Part shown: one piece after another, positions 16,359-26,862 of the stretch | Numbering within the stretch: the stretch's first letter is position 1 | How the letters are laid out: every line of letters begins with the position of its first letter | NCBI GenBank assembly: GCA_027082925.1 | Contig: JALWTD010000016.1 | Coordinates: 1 to 64,000, forward strand | Reading direction: 5' to 3' | DNA: 64,000 nucleotides | Source: Flavobacteriaceae bacterium | GTDB taxonomy: Bacteria > Bacteroidota > Bacteroidia > Flavobacteriales > Flavobacteriaceae | Translations under genes and position numbers: made by a program | The notes under the pieces: model-generated | Databases searched by the model: none | What the model saw: only the letters and a program-made list of their open reading frames with translations | Told to the model about the DNA's origin: nothing

Positions 16359-17660
16359 ATGAGTAATATTGTAGCTATTGTAGGAAGGCCTAATGTTGGA
16401 AAATCGACGCTATTTAACCGTTTAATTAAACGTCGTGAAGCTATTGTAGATTCTGTTAGTGGTGTTACAAGAGATAGACACTACGGAAAAAGTGACTGGA
16501 ATGGAAAAGAATTTTCGTTAATAGATACCGGTGGTTACGCTGTTGGTTCTGATGATGTATTTGAAGAAGAAATTAGAAAACAAGTACAGCTAGCCATTGA
16601 TGAAGCCGACATTATTATTTTTGTAGTAGATGTAGAAGAAGGAATTACTCCTATGGATAGCGAGGTTGCATCTATTTTACGAAAAGTAAAAAAACCCGTT
16701 TTTATAGCTGTAAACAAAGTTGATAACGCCATGCGTGTTGCCGATGCTGTTGAATTTTACAATCTTGGATTAGGAGATTACTATACCATTTCATCTATAA
16801 ATGGAAGTGGTACCGGAGACTTGCTAGATGCGCTTGCTAAAGAATTAGAAGATGAAGCTATAGAAGAAAATGAACTCCCTCGATTTGCTGTTGTAGGAAG
16901 ACCCAACGCCGGAAAATCTTCGTTTATCAACGCTTTAATAGGTGAAGACCGAAATATAGTAACCGATATTGCCGGAACAACAAGAGATTCTATAGATACC
17001 AAATACAATCGTTTTGGATTTGAATTTAATCTGGTTGACACCGCCGGAATTCGAAAAAAATCAAAAGTAAAAGAAGATCTTGAATTTTATTCGGTAATGC
17101 GAGCTGTTAGAGCTATAGAGCATTGCGATGTGGCTATTTTAATGATTGACGCAACTCGAGGTTTTGAAGGTCAAGATGAAAATATTTTTTGGCTGGCCGA
17201 AAAAAATAAAAAAGGAATTGTTATTTTGGTGAACAAATGGGATTTGGTAGAAAAAGAAACCAATACCATTAGAGATTTTGAGGCCCAAATAAGAAGAGAA
17301 ATTGCTCCTTTTACCGATGTGCCTATCGTTTTTGTAAGTGCATTGACAAAACAACGTATTTACAAAGCTATTGAAACGGCTGTTGAAGTTTTTGAAAATA
17401 GAAAAAAACGAATTGCAACAAGTAAGTTAAACGAAACAATGTTGGAGATTATTAGACAAAATCCTCCTCCTGCTAATAAAGGAAAATACATTAAAGTTAA
17501 GTTTTGTACGCAACTTCCTACACGCACACCTCAATTTGCCTTTTTTGCAAATTTACCGCAGTACGTGAAAGAACCTTATAAGCGTTTTATTGAAAACAAA
17601 CTTAGAGAGTTGTACAACTTTACCGGTGTACCTGTTGTTATTTATTTCAGAAAAAAGTAA
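16359..17660 (+). CDS. der: GTPase Der (EngA), 50S ribosome assembly
   Basis: This 433-aa protein has two GTPase domains in tandem, which is unique to Der. The first has [12 protein letters not shown] and NKVD. The second has [12 protein letters not shown] and NKWD. A C-terminal KH-like domain ends in [10 protein letters not shown]. It acts in 50S subunit assembly in the cytoplasm. It has its own -7 box and is probably monocistronic, converging with the PqqB-like gene 14 bp downstream. Confidence 0.97.
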   Translation: MSNIVAIVGRPNVGKSTLFNRLIKRREAIVDSVSGVTRDRHYGKSDWNGKEFSLIDTGGYAVGSDDVFEEEIRKQVQLAIDEADIIIFVVDVEEGITPMDSEVASILRKVKKPVFIAVNKVDNAMRVADAVEFYNLGLGDYYTISSINGSGTGDLLDALAKELEDEAIEENELPRFAVVGRPNAGKSSFINALIGEDRNIVTDIAGTTRDSIDTKYNRFGFEFNLVDTAGIRKKSKVKEDLEFYSVMRAVRAIEHCDVAILMIDATRGFEGQDENIFWLAEKNKKGIVILVNKWDLVEKETNTIRDFEAQIRREIAPFTDVPIVFVSALTKQRIYKAIETAVEVFENRKKRIATSKLNETMLEIIRQNPPPANKGKYIKVKFCTQLPTRTPQFAFFANLPQYVKEPYKRFIENKLRELYNFTGVPVVIYFRKK

Positions 17661-17674
17661 GTTAAAACGCTTAC

Positions 17675-18619
17675 TTACAGCTCAATTTTCATTCCTTGCG
17701 TAGCTATTTTAAAGCCTTTCTTTAAAACAACTTTTCGTGCTTCACTTTCTGGAATTAGCAAAGGATTGGTGTGATTAAAATGTATAAAGTAAATTTTTTG
17801 CTTATTGTTATCCGACATATTTTTAAACAGCTCCATACTTTCTTCTACAAAAGGGTGAGGAATTTCACTCATAGGGCGTCCCTTAATTTCACCATCTTTA
17901 TAAAATGTTCCATCTAACAACGCAATATCAACCCGTTGAATGTAAGAAATAATATCTCTTTCCCACGTTTGCCATTTATCAATATCAGGAATAAACAATA
18001 TCTTTTTTGTTTTTAAAATAATTTCAAAGCCTACTGTTTCAGAATATTCATCTCTATGAGGTACTTGTATTGGTCGTACTTTAATTCGTTCATTTAACAC
18101 AAATATTGAGTCGTTTTGCAAAGGCTGAAGTTTAATATTATGTAATGCAACTAATTGACTCCAAGGTCCATTTGTTTCTAAAAACAATTTTAGTTTAGGC
18201 ATCGCATATACAGGAACATCTTGAGTTCCCATTGCCTCTCTTCCCAAATGCATTAATCCGGTGTAATGACCAATATGCGCATGTGTCAAAAAAATGGCAT
18301 TTGGCAAGTTTTCGGGTGCATTAATGGTTGTTGAAAGTAGTTTTAATTGTTCCGGAAAACTAGGGGTCGCATCAAATATCCAGTTTTCATTAGAAATTGG
18401 GTCAATTAAAGCGATAGAAGATACAAACCGTTTGTTATTGCTATTGCTATACACGCGTTTACAACATGCTTTTTCGCATCCAGATTGCGGATAACCGGCA
18501 TCTTGTGCATTACCTAAAACTAAAAGGTACGGCGTTGTTAGTGCGCTTTGCTCAGGTGACTTACTGTCACACGAAAAAAACAATACTGTTAAAAAAATAT
18601 ACGCAACAATTTGTTTCAT
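17675..18619 (-). CDS. PqqB-like metallo-beta-lactamase-fold lipoprotein
   Basis: This 314-aa protein has a lipoprotein signal (MKQIVAYIFLTVLFFSC). Its body resembles the MBL-fold hydrolases called PqqB-like: LVLGNAQDAGYPQSGCEKACC near the start, metal ligands in THAHIGHYTGL, PHRDEYSETVGFEI, the motif LFIPDIDKW, and a final FIHFNHTNPL. No other pqq genes are present, so PQQ synthesis is unlikely; the substrate is unknown. It is the last gene of the minus-strand run, 12 bp after a TPM protein. Confidence 0.8.
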   Translation of the reverse strand: MKQIVAYIFLTVLFFSCDSKSPEQSALTTPYLLVLGNAQDAGYPQSGCEKACCKRVYSNSNNKRFVSSIALIDPISNENWIFDATPSFPEQLKLLSTTINAPENLPNAIFLTHAHIGHYTGLMHLGREAMGTQDVPVYAMPKLKLFLETNGPWSQLVALHNIKLQPLQNDSIFVLNERIKVRPIQVPHRDEYSETVGFEIILKTKKILFIPDIDKWQTWERDIISYIQRVDIALLDGTFYKDGEIKGRPMSEIPHPFVEESMELFKNMSDNNKQKIYFIHFNHTNPLLIPESEARKVVLKKGFKIATQGMKIEL

Positions 18620-18631
18620 AAATTCTATTTT

Positions 18632-19444
18632 TTACCAGCCACCACCGGCTCCACCACCGCTAAATCCACCGCCTCCGAATCCGCCACCGAATCCGCCGCC
18701 GCCAAAACTGCCTCCGGAGCTTCCTCCAAAACCACCTGAACTACGACCGGCTCCACTTAAAAGGATTGCCGTTAAAATATCTGAAGCTGTAGAAGTTCTT
18801 CTAAAACCTCTGCCGCCACCTCCGCCACCTCTATTTTTCTTGTTTAAAATTATCATGATAATAATAAACACAAGTAGTACAAGAAATCGAGCACTTTTAC
18901 CTGAGGATTTTTTAGATTTTTGAGTAGGCTTACTTTTATAGGTTCCTGTTAAAACCTCAAAAATGCTATCTACTCCTTTGTCTAAACCTGCATAGTAATT
19001 TCCCTTTTTAAATTCAGGGATAATTACATTTCTTACCAGCGTTCCTGTTATTCCGGCTGTTAATTTATGCTCTACGCCGTAACCTGGAGAAATCCAAATT
19101 TTTCGTTCTTTTTTTGCCAATAAAATAAGTACACCATTATCTTCTTTTTCTTGACCTATTCCCCATTTATGTGCCCATTTTGGCGTTAATATTCCAATAT
19201 CTTCTCCTTTAATGGTTTCAACTGTAATAACAACTATTTGTGTTGAAGTTGAATCGGAATATTTAATTAACTTGGTTTCTAGAGCTTGTTTTTCTGCATC
19301 GGTTAATAACGATGCATAATCGTAAACACTTGTTTGTATTTTAGGAACGTCTGGAATTGTAAACTGTCCAAACATTACTTTCACAAACAAAAGTGCTATT
19401 AAAAAACTCCAGTGTTTTTTTTGTAAAATAAGTGCTTTAATCAT
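18632..19444 (-). CDS. TPM-domain membrane protein with Gly-rich tail (YgcG-like)
   Basis: This 270-aa protein has a signal or anchor helix, a TPM domain (about 32-165; VYDYASLLTDAEKQALE, STQIVVITVETI, NGVLILLAKKERKIWIS), one membrane helix (about 190-205), and a strongly Gly/Ser/Phe-rich tail ending GGAGGGW. TPM proteins are often paired with LemA, as here. The TPM fold has been linked to phosphatase activity and to photosystem and respiratory complex maintenance; the role in this organism is unproven. It is adjacent to the preceding TPM gene without a gap. Confidence 0.88.
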   Translation of the reverse strand: MIKALILQKKHWSFLIALLFVKVMFGQFTIPDVPKIQTSVYDYASLLTDAEKQALETKLIKYSDSTSTQIVVITVETIKGEDIGILTPKWAHKWGIGQEKEDNGVLILLAKKERKIWISPGYGVEHKLTAGITGTLVRNVIIPEFKKGNYYAGLDKGVDSIFEVLTGTYKSKPTQKSKKSSGKSARFLVLLVFIIIMIILNKKNRGGGGGGRGFRRTSTASDILTAILLSGAGRSSGGFGGSSGGSFGGGGFGGGFGGGGFSGGGAGGGW

Positions 19445-19882
19445 TTATCCTTTTGATATTTCATCAGACAATTCGTTGGTATCATCAGCTTGATAAGGGA
19501 AAAACGTTTTAAGTTGTTCTCCTGCTTTTAAAACACCGTCAATAATTCCTTGTTTAAAATTGCCCTGTTTAAATTTATTTTGAATGACATCTTTTGTAGA
19601 TTCCCAGAAATTGTCCGACACCTTTTTGTCAATACCTTCATCTCCCAATATTGCAAACTTTTTGCTTTCTACAGCAATGTAAAACAATACGCCGTTTCTC
19701 AGTTGCGTTTTATCCATTTCTAACGAATGAAAAACCTCCAAAGCTCGTTCCATTGGAGGTTTTTCAGTGTTTTTTTCTATGTGTACACGTATTTCCCCTG
19801 AAGTGTTTTTTTCTGCAGTTTTAATTGCTTTAATAACTTCTTGTTCTTCAGAAGGCGATAAAAATTCTTCCACTTTTGCCAT
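19445..19882 (-). CDS. Small TPM-domain protein
   Basis: This 145-aa protein is a TPM domain with no signal peptide or anchor (FLSPSEEQEVIKAIKTAE, TSGEIRVHIEKNT, NGVLFYIAVESKKFAILGD). It is the second, cytoplasm-type member of the LemA-TPM-TPM set. Its ATG overlaps the LemA stop by one base (TAATG), so the two are translationally coupled. The function is not known beyond the family. Confidence 0.87.
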   Translation of the reverse strand: MAKVEEFLSPSEEQEVIKAIKTAEKNTSGEIRVHIEKNTEKPPMERALEVFHSLEMDKTQLRNGVLFYIAVESKKFAILGDEGIDKKVSDNFWESTKDVIQNKFKQGNFKQGIIDGVLKAGEQLKTFFPYQADDTNELSDEISKG

Positions 19883-20490
19883 TATTCTTTTTTACCAAAA
19901 TTGAATTTTACATCGGTTGCTTTTTCAGCTCCCATTTCAGCTTCAAAATAAGGTTTACTTTCAAAGTTAAACACACCGGCTAAAAGAGAATTTGGAAATC
20001 TTTTAATGTGTGTATTATAAGGTCTTATAGCTTCATTAAAACGTGTACGTGCTGTTAAAATTTGATTTTCGGTACTTGCCAATTCATCTTGTAATTTCAA
20101 GAAATTTTCATTGGCTTTTAAATCTGGGTAACGTTCTACGGTTACTAATAAACTTTTTAACGCACCTGTTAAGCCTCCTTGAACCTGGTTGAATTGCGCC
20201 AATTGTGCAGGAGTTACTTTTGTTGGATCTATGTTTATAGATGTTGCTTTTGCACGTGCTTCAATAACCGATGTTAGTGTTTCTTTTTCAAAATCGGCAG
20301 CACCTTGTACTGTATTTACTAAGTTTCCTATTAAATCACTTCTGCGTTGGTACGCATTTTGTACATTTCCCCAACTTTCTGAAATTTTTTCATTTAAATC
20401 TACTGCGGTATTATTAAATCCTACAGCCCAACGATATCCTGCAAATACGATAACGCCTACAATTACTAAAGGTATTAACCATTTTTTCAT
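19882..20490 (-). CDS. LemA family protein
   Basis: This 202-aa protein has one N-terminal membrane helix (about 5-22). The helical LemA core follows, with its hallmarks: DLNEKISESWGNVQNAYQRR, DLIGNLVNTVQG, VERYPDLKANENFLKLQDEL, and a final YNTHIKRFPNSLLAG stretch. It anchors at the membrane with the helical bundle outside or in the periplasm. It is coupled to two TPM genes downstream; LemA-TPM pairs are widely conserved but biochemically poorly understood. Confidence 0.94.
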   Translation of the reverse strand: MKKWLIPLVIVGVIVFAGYRWAVGFNNTAVDLNEKISESWGNVQNAYQRRSDLIGNLVNTVQGAADFEKETLTSVIEARAKATSINIDPTKVTPAQLAQFNQVQGGLTGALKSLLVTVERYPDLKANENFLKLQDELASTENQILTARTRFNEAIRPYNTHIKRFPNSLLAGVFNFESKPYFEAEMGAEKATDVKFNFGKKE

Positions 20491-20552
20491 TTTTACTATA
20501 TTTTATTTAGTTACTTATGTGTTGTTTTTTAATCAAATTTGTTACAGCTTAC

Positions 20553-20885
20553 TTAAGAAAGTTGATTCTTAATATCAATCAGCTCTGCTTTAATGTTTTC
20601 TAAATGAGCAATTATTTCGTGATTGTTTTTAAGCTTTTTAGGGTTTTCTTTCATTTTTAGTTTTGCTCCTTCCAGCGTAAATCCCTTTTCTTTTACCAAG
20701 TGAAAAATAAGCTTTAAATTTTTAATATCTTCTTGAGTGAACAACCTATTTCCCTTTTTATTTTTTTTAGGCTGTAAAATATCAAACTCGTTTTCCCAAA
20801 AACGAATATGAGATGTGTTTACGCCAAAAGCCTTGGCTACTTCTCCAATTTTATAATATCGTTTGTCGGGTAAATTTATATGCAT
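20553..20885 (-). CDS. MerR-type helix-turn-helix regulator, short
   Basis: This 110-aa protein starts with a MerR-like winged helix (YYKIGEVAKAFGVNTSHIRFWENEF, NRLFTQEDIKNLKLI) followed by a short helical tail, without the metal-binding or effector domain of long MerR proteins. Its ATG overlaps the M23 peptidase stop by one base. Flavobacteria commonly pair this gene with an M23 peptidase. It may regulate cell-wall or division genes; the target is unknown. Confidence 0.88.
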   Translation of the reverse strand: MHINLPDKRYYKIGEVAKAFGVNTSHIRFWENEFDILQPKKNKKGNRLFTQEDIKNLKLIFHLVKEKGFTLEGAKLKMKENPKKLKNNHEIIAHLENIKAELIDIKNQLS

Positions 20886-21856
20886 TAGTCTAGTGATTGT
20901 CCTTCTATTTGAGCTGCTCTTTGCATGGCTACAAACTCTTCAGGAGATAAATCTCCGTAGTAGAAATTAATTGGATTTATTTTTCGTCCGTTTTTACTTA
21001 TTTCGTAGTGTAAGTGTGGTCCTTGAGAGCGTCCTGTATTTCCTACAAAACCTATTAAATCTCCACGTTTTACTCTTTGACCTCTTCTTACATTGTATTT
21101 ACTTAAATGTGCGTATAAAGAAATATATCCAAATCCGTGGTCTATTCGTATGTGTTTTCCGTATCCAGACGAACGTTGATCGGCTCTAATTACAACACCA
21201 TCACCTGTTGCGTAAACCGGTGTGCCTCTTGGTGCTGTAAAATCCATTCCTTTGTGTTTTTTTCGGGCTTTTGTAAATGGATCTAATCGCCATCCGTACC
21301 CAGAAGCCATACGAGTTAAATCTTCTTTTTTCACCGGTTGTATAGCTGGTATTGCCGCCAATAACTTTTCTTTGTCTTTTGCTAATTTTACAATTTCATC
21401 TAAAGATTTTGACTGAATGTACATTTGTTTTGATAAGATATCCATGTTTTTGGTAACATCAATAATCATTTCAGAGTTGTCAAAACCTTCTAAAGCCTTA
21501 TATCTGTTTACTCCTCCAAATCCTGCTTTTCGTTGCTCTTCAGGTATTGGATTTACTTCAAAATACAAACGATAAATATTGTTATCTCTTTCTTGTAATT
21601 CTTCCAGTCTTTTTTCTAATTGCACCAATTTTTTACTATGCAATTCTTCATTTAATTTTACAAATTCTAGTTCTCTCTTCAATTTTTTCTCTTTTGGAGA
21701 TTCAAAAATTGGAGTAAACACGATGAATCCCAAAATCATTAACAAAAGTCCGGTAACAATTAACGAAACTACTTTTTTAATTAAATCGCCCTTTTTAGGC
21801 TCTATCTTTTGATATGATAAGGTGTTAGAATCGTAATAATATTTTACCTTCGCCAT
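20885..21856 (-). CDS. M23 family metallopeptidase with coiled-coil
   Basis: This 323-aa protein has an N-terminal cytoplasmic segment, one membrane helix (about 28-50), a coiled coil (about 55-100), and a C-terminal LytM/M23 domain (about 185-305). The zinc ligands are visible as HKGMDFTAPRG and HLHYEI. It should act as a periplasmic peptidoglycan endopeptidase or as a scaffold for septal or elongation hydrolases. It is first in the minus-strand run of peptidase, regulator, LemA and TPM genes. Confidence 0.93.
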   Translation of the reverse strand: MAKVKYYYDSNTLSYQKIEPKKGDLIKKVVSLIVTGLLLMILGFIVFTPIFESPKEKKLKRELEFVKLNEELHSKKLVQLEKRLEELQERDNNIYRLYFEVNPIPEEQRKAGFGGVNRYKALEGFDNSEMIIDVTKNMDILSKQMYIQSKSLDEIVKLAKDKEKLLAAIPAIQPVKKEDLTRMASGYGWRLDPFTKARKKHKGMDFTAPRGTPVYATGDGVVIRADQRSSGYGKHIRIDHGFGYISLYAHLSKYNVRRGQRVKRGDLIGFVGNTGRSQGPHLHYEISKNGRKINPINFYYGDLSPEEFVAMQRAAQIEGQSLD

Positions 21857-21931
21857 TTATATATAAATTATATTATTTTTGCATCATCAATTAGCCATAT
21901 TTCTATTGCTAAAAATATGGCGTACGAATAA

Positions 21932-21939
21932 CAAATTTA
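21932..21939 (-). promoter_or_regulatory. -7 box for the M23 peptidase run
   Basis: The minus strand reads TAAATTTG, matching TAnnTTTG, about 75 bp upstream of the M23 start. Confidence 0.4.
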
Positions 21940-21993
21940 CAAAATGTTTTGCAAAGGATGTAAAACACATGTTTTTTAGCATATTATTAACAA

Positions 21994-24606
21994 ATGAAAT
22001 CACAACAAGTTCGCCAACAATTTTTAGAGTTTTTTGCTTCTAAAAAACACGCTATAGTACCTTCATCTCCAATGGTATTAAAAAATGACCCTACATTAAT
22101 GTTTACTAATGCAGGAATGGTTCCTTTTAAGGAATATTTTTTGGGGCAAAAAAAAGCAACTGATAAACGTGTTGCCGATTCTCAGAAATGCTTACGTGTT
22201 TCGGGAAAACACAACGATTTAGAAGAAGTTGGTAAAGATACCTACCACCATACCATGTTTGAAATGCTTGGGAATTGGAGTTTTGGCGACTACTTTAAAA
22301 AAGACGCTATTGCTTGGGCTTGGGAACTTTTAACAGACGTATATAAAATTGACAAAGACTATTTATATGTAACTGTTTTTGAAGGAGCTGAAGAAGATGG
22401 CCTTGCTTACGATACCGATGCCTACAATTTTTGGAAACAACATATTAGTGAAGACCGAATTATTAACGGAAATAAAAAAGATAATTTTTGGGAAATGGGA
22501 GCTCAAGGTCCTTGCGGTCCTTGTTCTGAAATTCATGTAGATATTCGTTCTGCTGAAGAGAAAGCAAAAATATCGGGAAAAAGCCTCGTAAATAAAGATC
22601 ATCCGCAAGTAGTAGAAATTTGGAACCTCGTTTTTATGGAATACAACCGAAAAGCTGATGGTTCTCTTGAAAAACTTGCCGCTCAACACGTAGATACCGG
22701 TATGGGATTTGAACGCTTGTGTATGGTATTGCAAAACGTGCAATCTAATTACGATACCGATGTGTTTACACCGCTTATTCGAGAAATAGAAGCCATTACA
22801 AATAACAAGTATAATGTTAATGAAAAAACTGATATTGCTATTAGAGTTATTGCAGATCACGTTAGAGCCGTTGCCTTTGCAATTGCTGATGGTCAGCTAC
22901 CTTCTAACAATGGTGCTGGCTACGTAATTAGACGTATTTTAAGACGTGCTATTAGATATGGCTTTACTTTTTTAAATAAAAAAGAACCTTTTATTTACAA
23001 ATTGGTAAATACCTTAAGCAAGCAAATGGGTACTTATTTTCCTGAATTAAAAGCCCAAAGTCAGCTTATCACTAACGTTATTAAAGAAGAAGAACATTCT
23101 TTTTTACGAACCTTAGAACAAGGACTTATTTTGTTAGATGGTATTATAAAAAACACCAACGGAACCGAAGTTTCTGGTAAAAAAGCATTTGAGTTATATG
23201 ACACCTACGGATTTCCAATAGATTTAACATCGCTTATTCTTTCTGAAAAAGGAATGACTCTAAACGAAGCGGAATTTAATACCGAATTGGAAAAACAAAA
23301 AAACAGATCTAGAGCTGCTGCTACGGTTGAAACCGACGATTGGGTAGTACTCATGAATGACCATGAAGAAGAGTTTGTAGGATACGACATTCTTGAAGCT
23401 AATGTTAAAATAACACGCTACCGAAAAGTATCATCAAAAAAAGATGGCGATTTGTACCAGTTGGTATTTAATTTAACTCCATTTTATCCGGAAGGAGGAG
23501 GACAAGTTGGAGATAAAGGTTATTTAGAGGCTAGCAACGGAAATGTTATTTATATTGTTGACACCAAGAAAGAAAATAACCTCATTATCCATTTTGCTAA
23601 AAGTTTACCTAAAGATCCTAGTCAAACTTTTAAAGCTGTTGTAGACCATCAACAACGATATAGAACTGCTTGTAACCATTCTGCAACACACTTATTACAC
23701 CAAGCTTTAAGAGAAGTGTTAGGTACTCATGTAGAACAAAAAGGTTCTGCAGTACACTCTAAAAACCTTCGTTTTGACTTTTCACACTACGCAAAACTAA
23801 CTGCCGATGAGTTGCAAGCTGTTGAAGATTTTGTAAATGCTCGAATAGATAGTAAAATTCCGCTAAAAGAGTATCGAAATATTCCTATGGAAACTGCTTT
23901 AGAAAAAGGAGCTATGGCACTGTTTGGAGAAAAATACGGCGATACCGTTAGAGCAATACAATTTGGAAATTCTGTTGAACTATGCGGTGGTACACACGTA
24001 CAAAACACCGGTGATATATGGTATTTTAAAATTACTTCTGAAAGTGCTATTGCAGCAGGTATTAGACGAATTGAAGCCATTACAAACGATGCTGTAAAAG
24101 AATATTTTTCTGAAAATAATAAAGCCTTTACTGAAATTAAAAATTTACTTAAAAATCCTAAAAACCCTAAAAAAGCTATTTTAGATCTTCAAGAAGAAAA
24201 TAATACCTTAAAAAAACAAGTAGATCGATTGTTAAAAGATAAAGCTAAAAATCTAAAAGGAAGTTTAAAAAATGAAATCCAAAATATCAATGGTGTTCAC
24301 TTTTTAACAAAAAGAATCGATTTAGACCAAAACACCATTAAAGATTTAGTTTTTGAATTGGGAAATGAGGTGGGAAATCTCTTTGTCCTTATTGGTACCG
24401 AAGCAAACGGAAAAGCAATGCTTACCTGCTACATCTCAAAAAACTTAGTGGAAACTAAAAAATTAGATGCCGGAAAGGTAGTTCGTGAACTGGGTAAACT
24501 TATTCACGGTGGTGGTGGTGGACAACCTTTTTACGCAACTGCCGGTGGTAGAAATCCTGACGGAATTGATTTTGCGTTAAGCGAAGCTAAAAGATACATT
24601 TCTTAA
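21994..24606 (+). CDS. alaS: Alanyl-tRNA synthetase
   Basis: This 870-aa protein is full length for AlaS. The class II catalytic core lies at the N-terminus ([37 protein letters not shown]). The editing domain holds the zinc site [11 protein letters not shown] and [10 protein letters not shown]. The C-terminal C-Ala domain ends with [14 protein letters not shown]. It charges tRNA-Ala and clears mischarged Ser/Gly. It is divergent from the M23 gene; the GSCFA gene follows 2 bp after its stop. Confidence 0.97.
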   Translation: MKSQQVRQQFLEFFASKKHAIVPSSPMVLKNDPTLMFTNAGMVPFKEYFLGQKKATDKRVADSQKCLRVSGKHNDLEEVGKDTYHHTMFEMLGNWSFGDYFKKDAIAWAWELLTDVYKIDKDYLYVTVFEGAEEDGLAYDTDAYNFWKQHISEDRIINGNKKDNFWEMGAQGPCGPCSEIHVDIRSAEEKAKISGKSLVNKDHPQVVEIWNLVFMEYNRKADGSLEKLAAQHVDTGMGFERLCMVLQNVQSNYDTDVFTPLIREIEAITNNKYNVNEKTDIAIRVIADHVRAVAFAIADGQLPSNNGAGYVIRRILRRAIRYGFTFLNKKEPFIYKLVNTLSKQMGTYFPELKAQSQLITNVIKEEEHSFLRTLEQGLILLDGIIKNTNGTEVSGKKAFELYDTYGFPIDLTSLILSEKGMTLNEAEFNTELEKQKNRSRAAATVETDDWVVLMNDHEEEFVGYDILEANVKITRYRKVSSKKDGDLYQLVFNLTPFYPEGGGQVGDKGYLEASNGNVIYIVDTKKENNLIIHFAKSLPKDPSQTFKAVVDHQQRYRTACNHSATHLLHQALREVLGTHVEQKGSAVHSKNLRFDFSHYAKLTADELQAVEDFVNARIDSKIPLKEYRNIPMETALEKGAMALFGEKYGDTVRAIQFGNSVELCGGTHVQNTGDIWYFKITSESAIAAGIRRIEAITNDAVKEYFSENNKAFTEIKNLLKNPKNPKKAILDLQEENNTLKKQVDRLLKDKAKNLKGSLKNEIQNINGVHFLTKRIDLDQNTIKDLVFELGNEVGNLFVLIGTEANGKAMLTCYISKNLVETKKLDAGKVVRELGKLIHGGGGGQPFYATAGGRNPDGIDFALSEAKRYIS

Positions 24607-24608
24607 AA

Positions 24609-25553
24609 TTGAATTTTAGAACAAACATACCATTACAAAAAGAGCGAAATCAAATAGATTATAAAACCGCTGTTTTGCTAATTGGATCGTGTTTTTCTGA
24701 GAATATTTACAATACACTGGCGTATTATAAATTTAACGTCAATAGCAACCCGTTTGGAATTTTATTCAATCCTAAAGCCATTGAAAAACTTATTTATAAT
24801 GCTATTAATTTAAAAAAATATACTTCAAAAGATATCTTTCAACTTAATGAACAATGGCATTGTTTTGATGCTCACTCTGATCTCAGTAAGCCTACAAGCG
24901 CCCAATTACTAGATACTTTAAACACAAAAATAAATGACACACACCAACAGTTAAACGCCGTAACACATTTGCTAATTACACTTGGCAGCGCTTGGGTTTA
25001 TAGGTTTATTGAAACCGACTCTTTGGTTGGAAACTGTCATAAAGTTCCTCAAAAGAAATTTTTAAAACACCTGCTAACCGTAGATGAAATAAACAATTCT
25101 TTAGAGGCTATTTGTACTTTGGTAAAAAGTATTAACCCTAAAATCAATATTATTTTTACGGTAAGTCCTGTAAGACACCTAAAAGATGGTTTTGTAGAAA
25201 ACAACCTAAGTAAAGCGCATTTGTTAACGGCAATTCATCAAATAATTAACAAGCGAAAACAGCTTTATTACTTTCCTTCATACGAAATAATGATGGATGA
25301 TTTACGAGATTATCGTTTTTACAACAGTGATATGATTCATCCTAACAAAACGGCTATAACATACATCTGGGAACAGTTTACTCAGGTGTGGATTCATAAA
25401 AACGCACAGCCTATTATGAAAGAAGTTGATGCCATTCAAAAAGGATTAGCTCACAAACCTTTTAACCCAAAAACAAAGCAACATCAACAGTTTTTAGCAG
25501 CTCTACAGCAAAAAATAACGACCTTAAAAGAACACCACAACATCTCTTTTTAA
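24609..25553 (+). CDS. GSCFA domain protein
   Basis: This 314-aa protein carries the family's name motif as GSCFSENIYN (about residues 27-36). An SGNH-hydrolase-like body follows with ITLGSAWVY, FTVSPVRHLKDG, and DMIHPNKTAITYIW, the last containing a candidate catalytic Asp/His pair. It starts with TTG at 24609, two bases after alaS, so it is co-transcribed with alaS. GSCFA proteins are mainly found in Bacteroidota and are probably esterases; the substrate is unknown. Confidence 0.9.
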   Translation: MNFRTNIPLQKERNQIDYKTAVLLIGSCFSENIYNTLAYYKFNVNSNPFGILFNPKAIEKLIYNAINLKKYTSKDIFQLNEQWHCFDAHSDLSKPTSAQLLDTLNTKINDTHQQLNAVTHLLITLGSAWVYRFIETDSLVGNCHKVPQKKFLKHLLTVDEINNSLEAICTLVKSINPKINIIFTVSPVRHLKDGFVENNLSKAHLLTAIHQIINKRKQLYYFPSYEIMMDDLRDYRFYNSDMIHPNKTAITYIWEQFTQVWIHKNAQPIMKEVDAIQKGLAHKPFNPKTKQHQQFLAALQQKITTLKEHHNISF

Positions 25554-25557
25554 ATTT

Positions 25558-25608
25558 AATATACGACATATGTCGTATTGATTGTTTTCATACTTTATAT
25601 CACTTTTG
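25558..25608 (+). promoter_or_regulatory. Palindrome-controlled promoter, copy 1
   Basis: The perfect 18-bp palindrome ATACGACATATGTCGTAT lies at 25561-25578. Its last base begins a -33 TTG (25578-25580). Exactly 20 nt further is a -7-like box, CACTTTTG (25601-25608), and the start codon of the MORN gene is 21 bp beyond that. The same arrangement recurs at 29160. The position overlapping -33 fits an activator or repressor site. Confidence 0.75.
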
Positions 25609-25629
25609 ACTCTAAAAAATAGACTCAAA

Positions 25630-26856
25630 ATGAAACGTTTTTTATTACTACTAAGTTTTTTTTCCTGCAGCCTCCTTTTATCACAAAATAGCGATACTGC
25701 TATTCTTTCTGAAAGTAATTGGAAAAAAAACAGTGAAAGTACTCGATTTTGGCTGTATAATAACGGGGAAGAAATTGCCACAAAAAGTTCAAATTTTTAT
25801 ATAAAAAACGACCTCGTTGTATTTTGGTCTAAACAAAAAAAGGTATTTCGCCTAAAAGACTTTTTAACAGCATCTTCTAATGAGTTTCACCCTGCCGAAG
25901 AACTAAACATTAATTCTACTTTTGGCATTTGGTATAAGCACGACAATGGTGCTGTATCTGTGTATAACAACAGCGGAGAATTGGTTAAAAAAACACAGAT
26001 TTATAGATATGCTTCAAATAATATAGATGTAGAGTTTAAAGGTGAAAATGAACCATCTATGGTTATTTTAAAAAATTATAAGAATGCCGATACTTATAAA
26101 CTTTACGGTGTTAAAGATCAGTACGTAGAACAAGCTACAAATATGGTTAAAAATTTAGGAGCACTATTAAAAAAACAACCTAACATAACCGTTCTTAAAG
26201 GAAATTACCCTAACGATGGATACTGCGAAATTAAAACAAGCGACGGTATTATTTATCAAGGGTTTATTAAAGACTTCAAGGCATACGGTCCGGGAGTAGT
26301 AAGCAAAGGTAATTCTATCTTTAATTTGTCGAGATTTGGACTTAGAGAAGGAGAAACTTACTATTTTCAATATTACAAAAAAGACGGGTTTATACATATG
26401 AAAAACTCCAATACTAAAATGGGGTTGTATGAAGATACTGGGAAAAATGAAATTTATAAAATAAACTTCAGCGCTGATGGAAATGAAGTTATTTCTAAAC
26501 AATTATTACAACCTACCGGAAACACATCGGGCTGTATTATGGGAAACTGTACCAATGGTATTGGTGTGTATAACTACGAAGACGGCAGCCAGTACAAAGG
26601 AGTCTTCAAAAATGGAGAAATACATGATTTTGGTATTCTAAATTACAAAAACGGAGATGTGTACATAGGGCAATATTACAATGGTAAAATGAGTGGTATA
26701 GGTGAATATATTTGGGGTGAAAATTACTATTACTTAGGCGAATATTACAACGGTAAAAGAGATGGCGTAGGCGTTATGCACTACAACAAAACAAGTTTTG
26801 AAGCCGGAATATGGAAAAACGGAAACCTCGTAGAAAACATTAATAATCAAATCTAA
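25630..26856 (+). CDS. Exported MORN-repeat protein
   Basis: This 408-aa protein has a signal peptide (MKRFLLLLSFFSCSLLLSQ). The N-terminal part is unrecognised (about 20-180). From about 190 MORN-type repeats appear: ISDGIIYQGFIKDFKAYGPG-like units, then clearer copies at the C-terminus (YKGVFKNGEIHDFGIL, YIGQYYNGKMSGIGEY, YLGEYYNGKRDGVGVM). MORN repeats often bind lipids or act as protein-protein platforms. It is first in the unit behind palindrome copy 1. The ATG at 25630 is preferred because the longer frame begins inside the promoter and lacks a proper signal peptide. Confidence 0.82.
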   Translation: MKRFLLLLSFFSCSLLLSQNSDTAILSESNWKKNSESTRFWLYNNGEEIATKSSNFYIKNDLVVFWSKQKKVFRLKDFLTASSNEFHPAEELNINSTFGIWYKHDNGAVSVYNNSGELVKKTQIYRYASNNIDVEFKGENEPSMVILKNYKNADTYKLYGVKDQYVEQATNMVKNLGALLKKQPNITVLKGNYPNDGYCEIKTSDGIIYQGFIKDFKAYGPGVVSKGNSIFNLSRFGLREGETYYFQYYKKDGFIHMKNSNTKMGLYEDTGKNEIYKINFSADGNEVISKQLLQPTGNTSGCIMGNCTNGIGVYNYEDGSQYKGVFKNGEIHDFGILNYKNGDVYIGQYYNGKMSGIGEYIWGENYYYLGEYYNGKRDGVGVMHYNKTSFEAGIWKNGNLVENINNQI

Positions 26857-26862
26857 TATAAA

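Noticed and set aside
17655-17676. Inverted repeat AAGTAAG / CTTACTT between der and the PqqB-like gene as a terminator
   Set aside because: Seven-bp AT-rich stem without a T-run; it also includes the der stop codon.
17675-18619. PQQ biosynthesis gene
   Set aside because: The protein resembles PqqB but has a lipoprotein signal and no other pqq genes are present, so PQQ synthesis is not supported.
22363-22860. 165-aa open frame antisense to alaS
   Set aside because: It lies wholly inside a certain gene, is rich in Ile/Asn/Ser/Phe as expected of a reverse-frame shadow, and has no family pattern.
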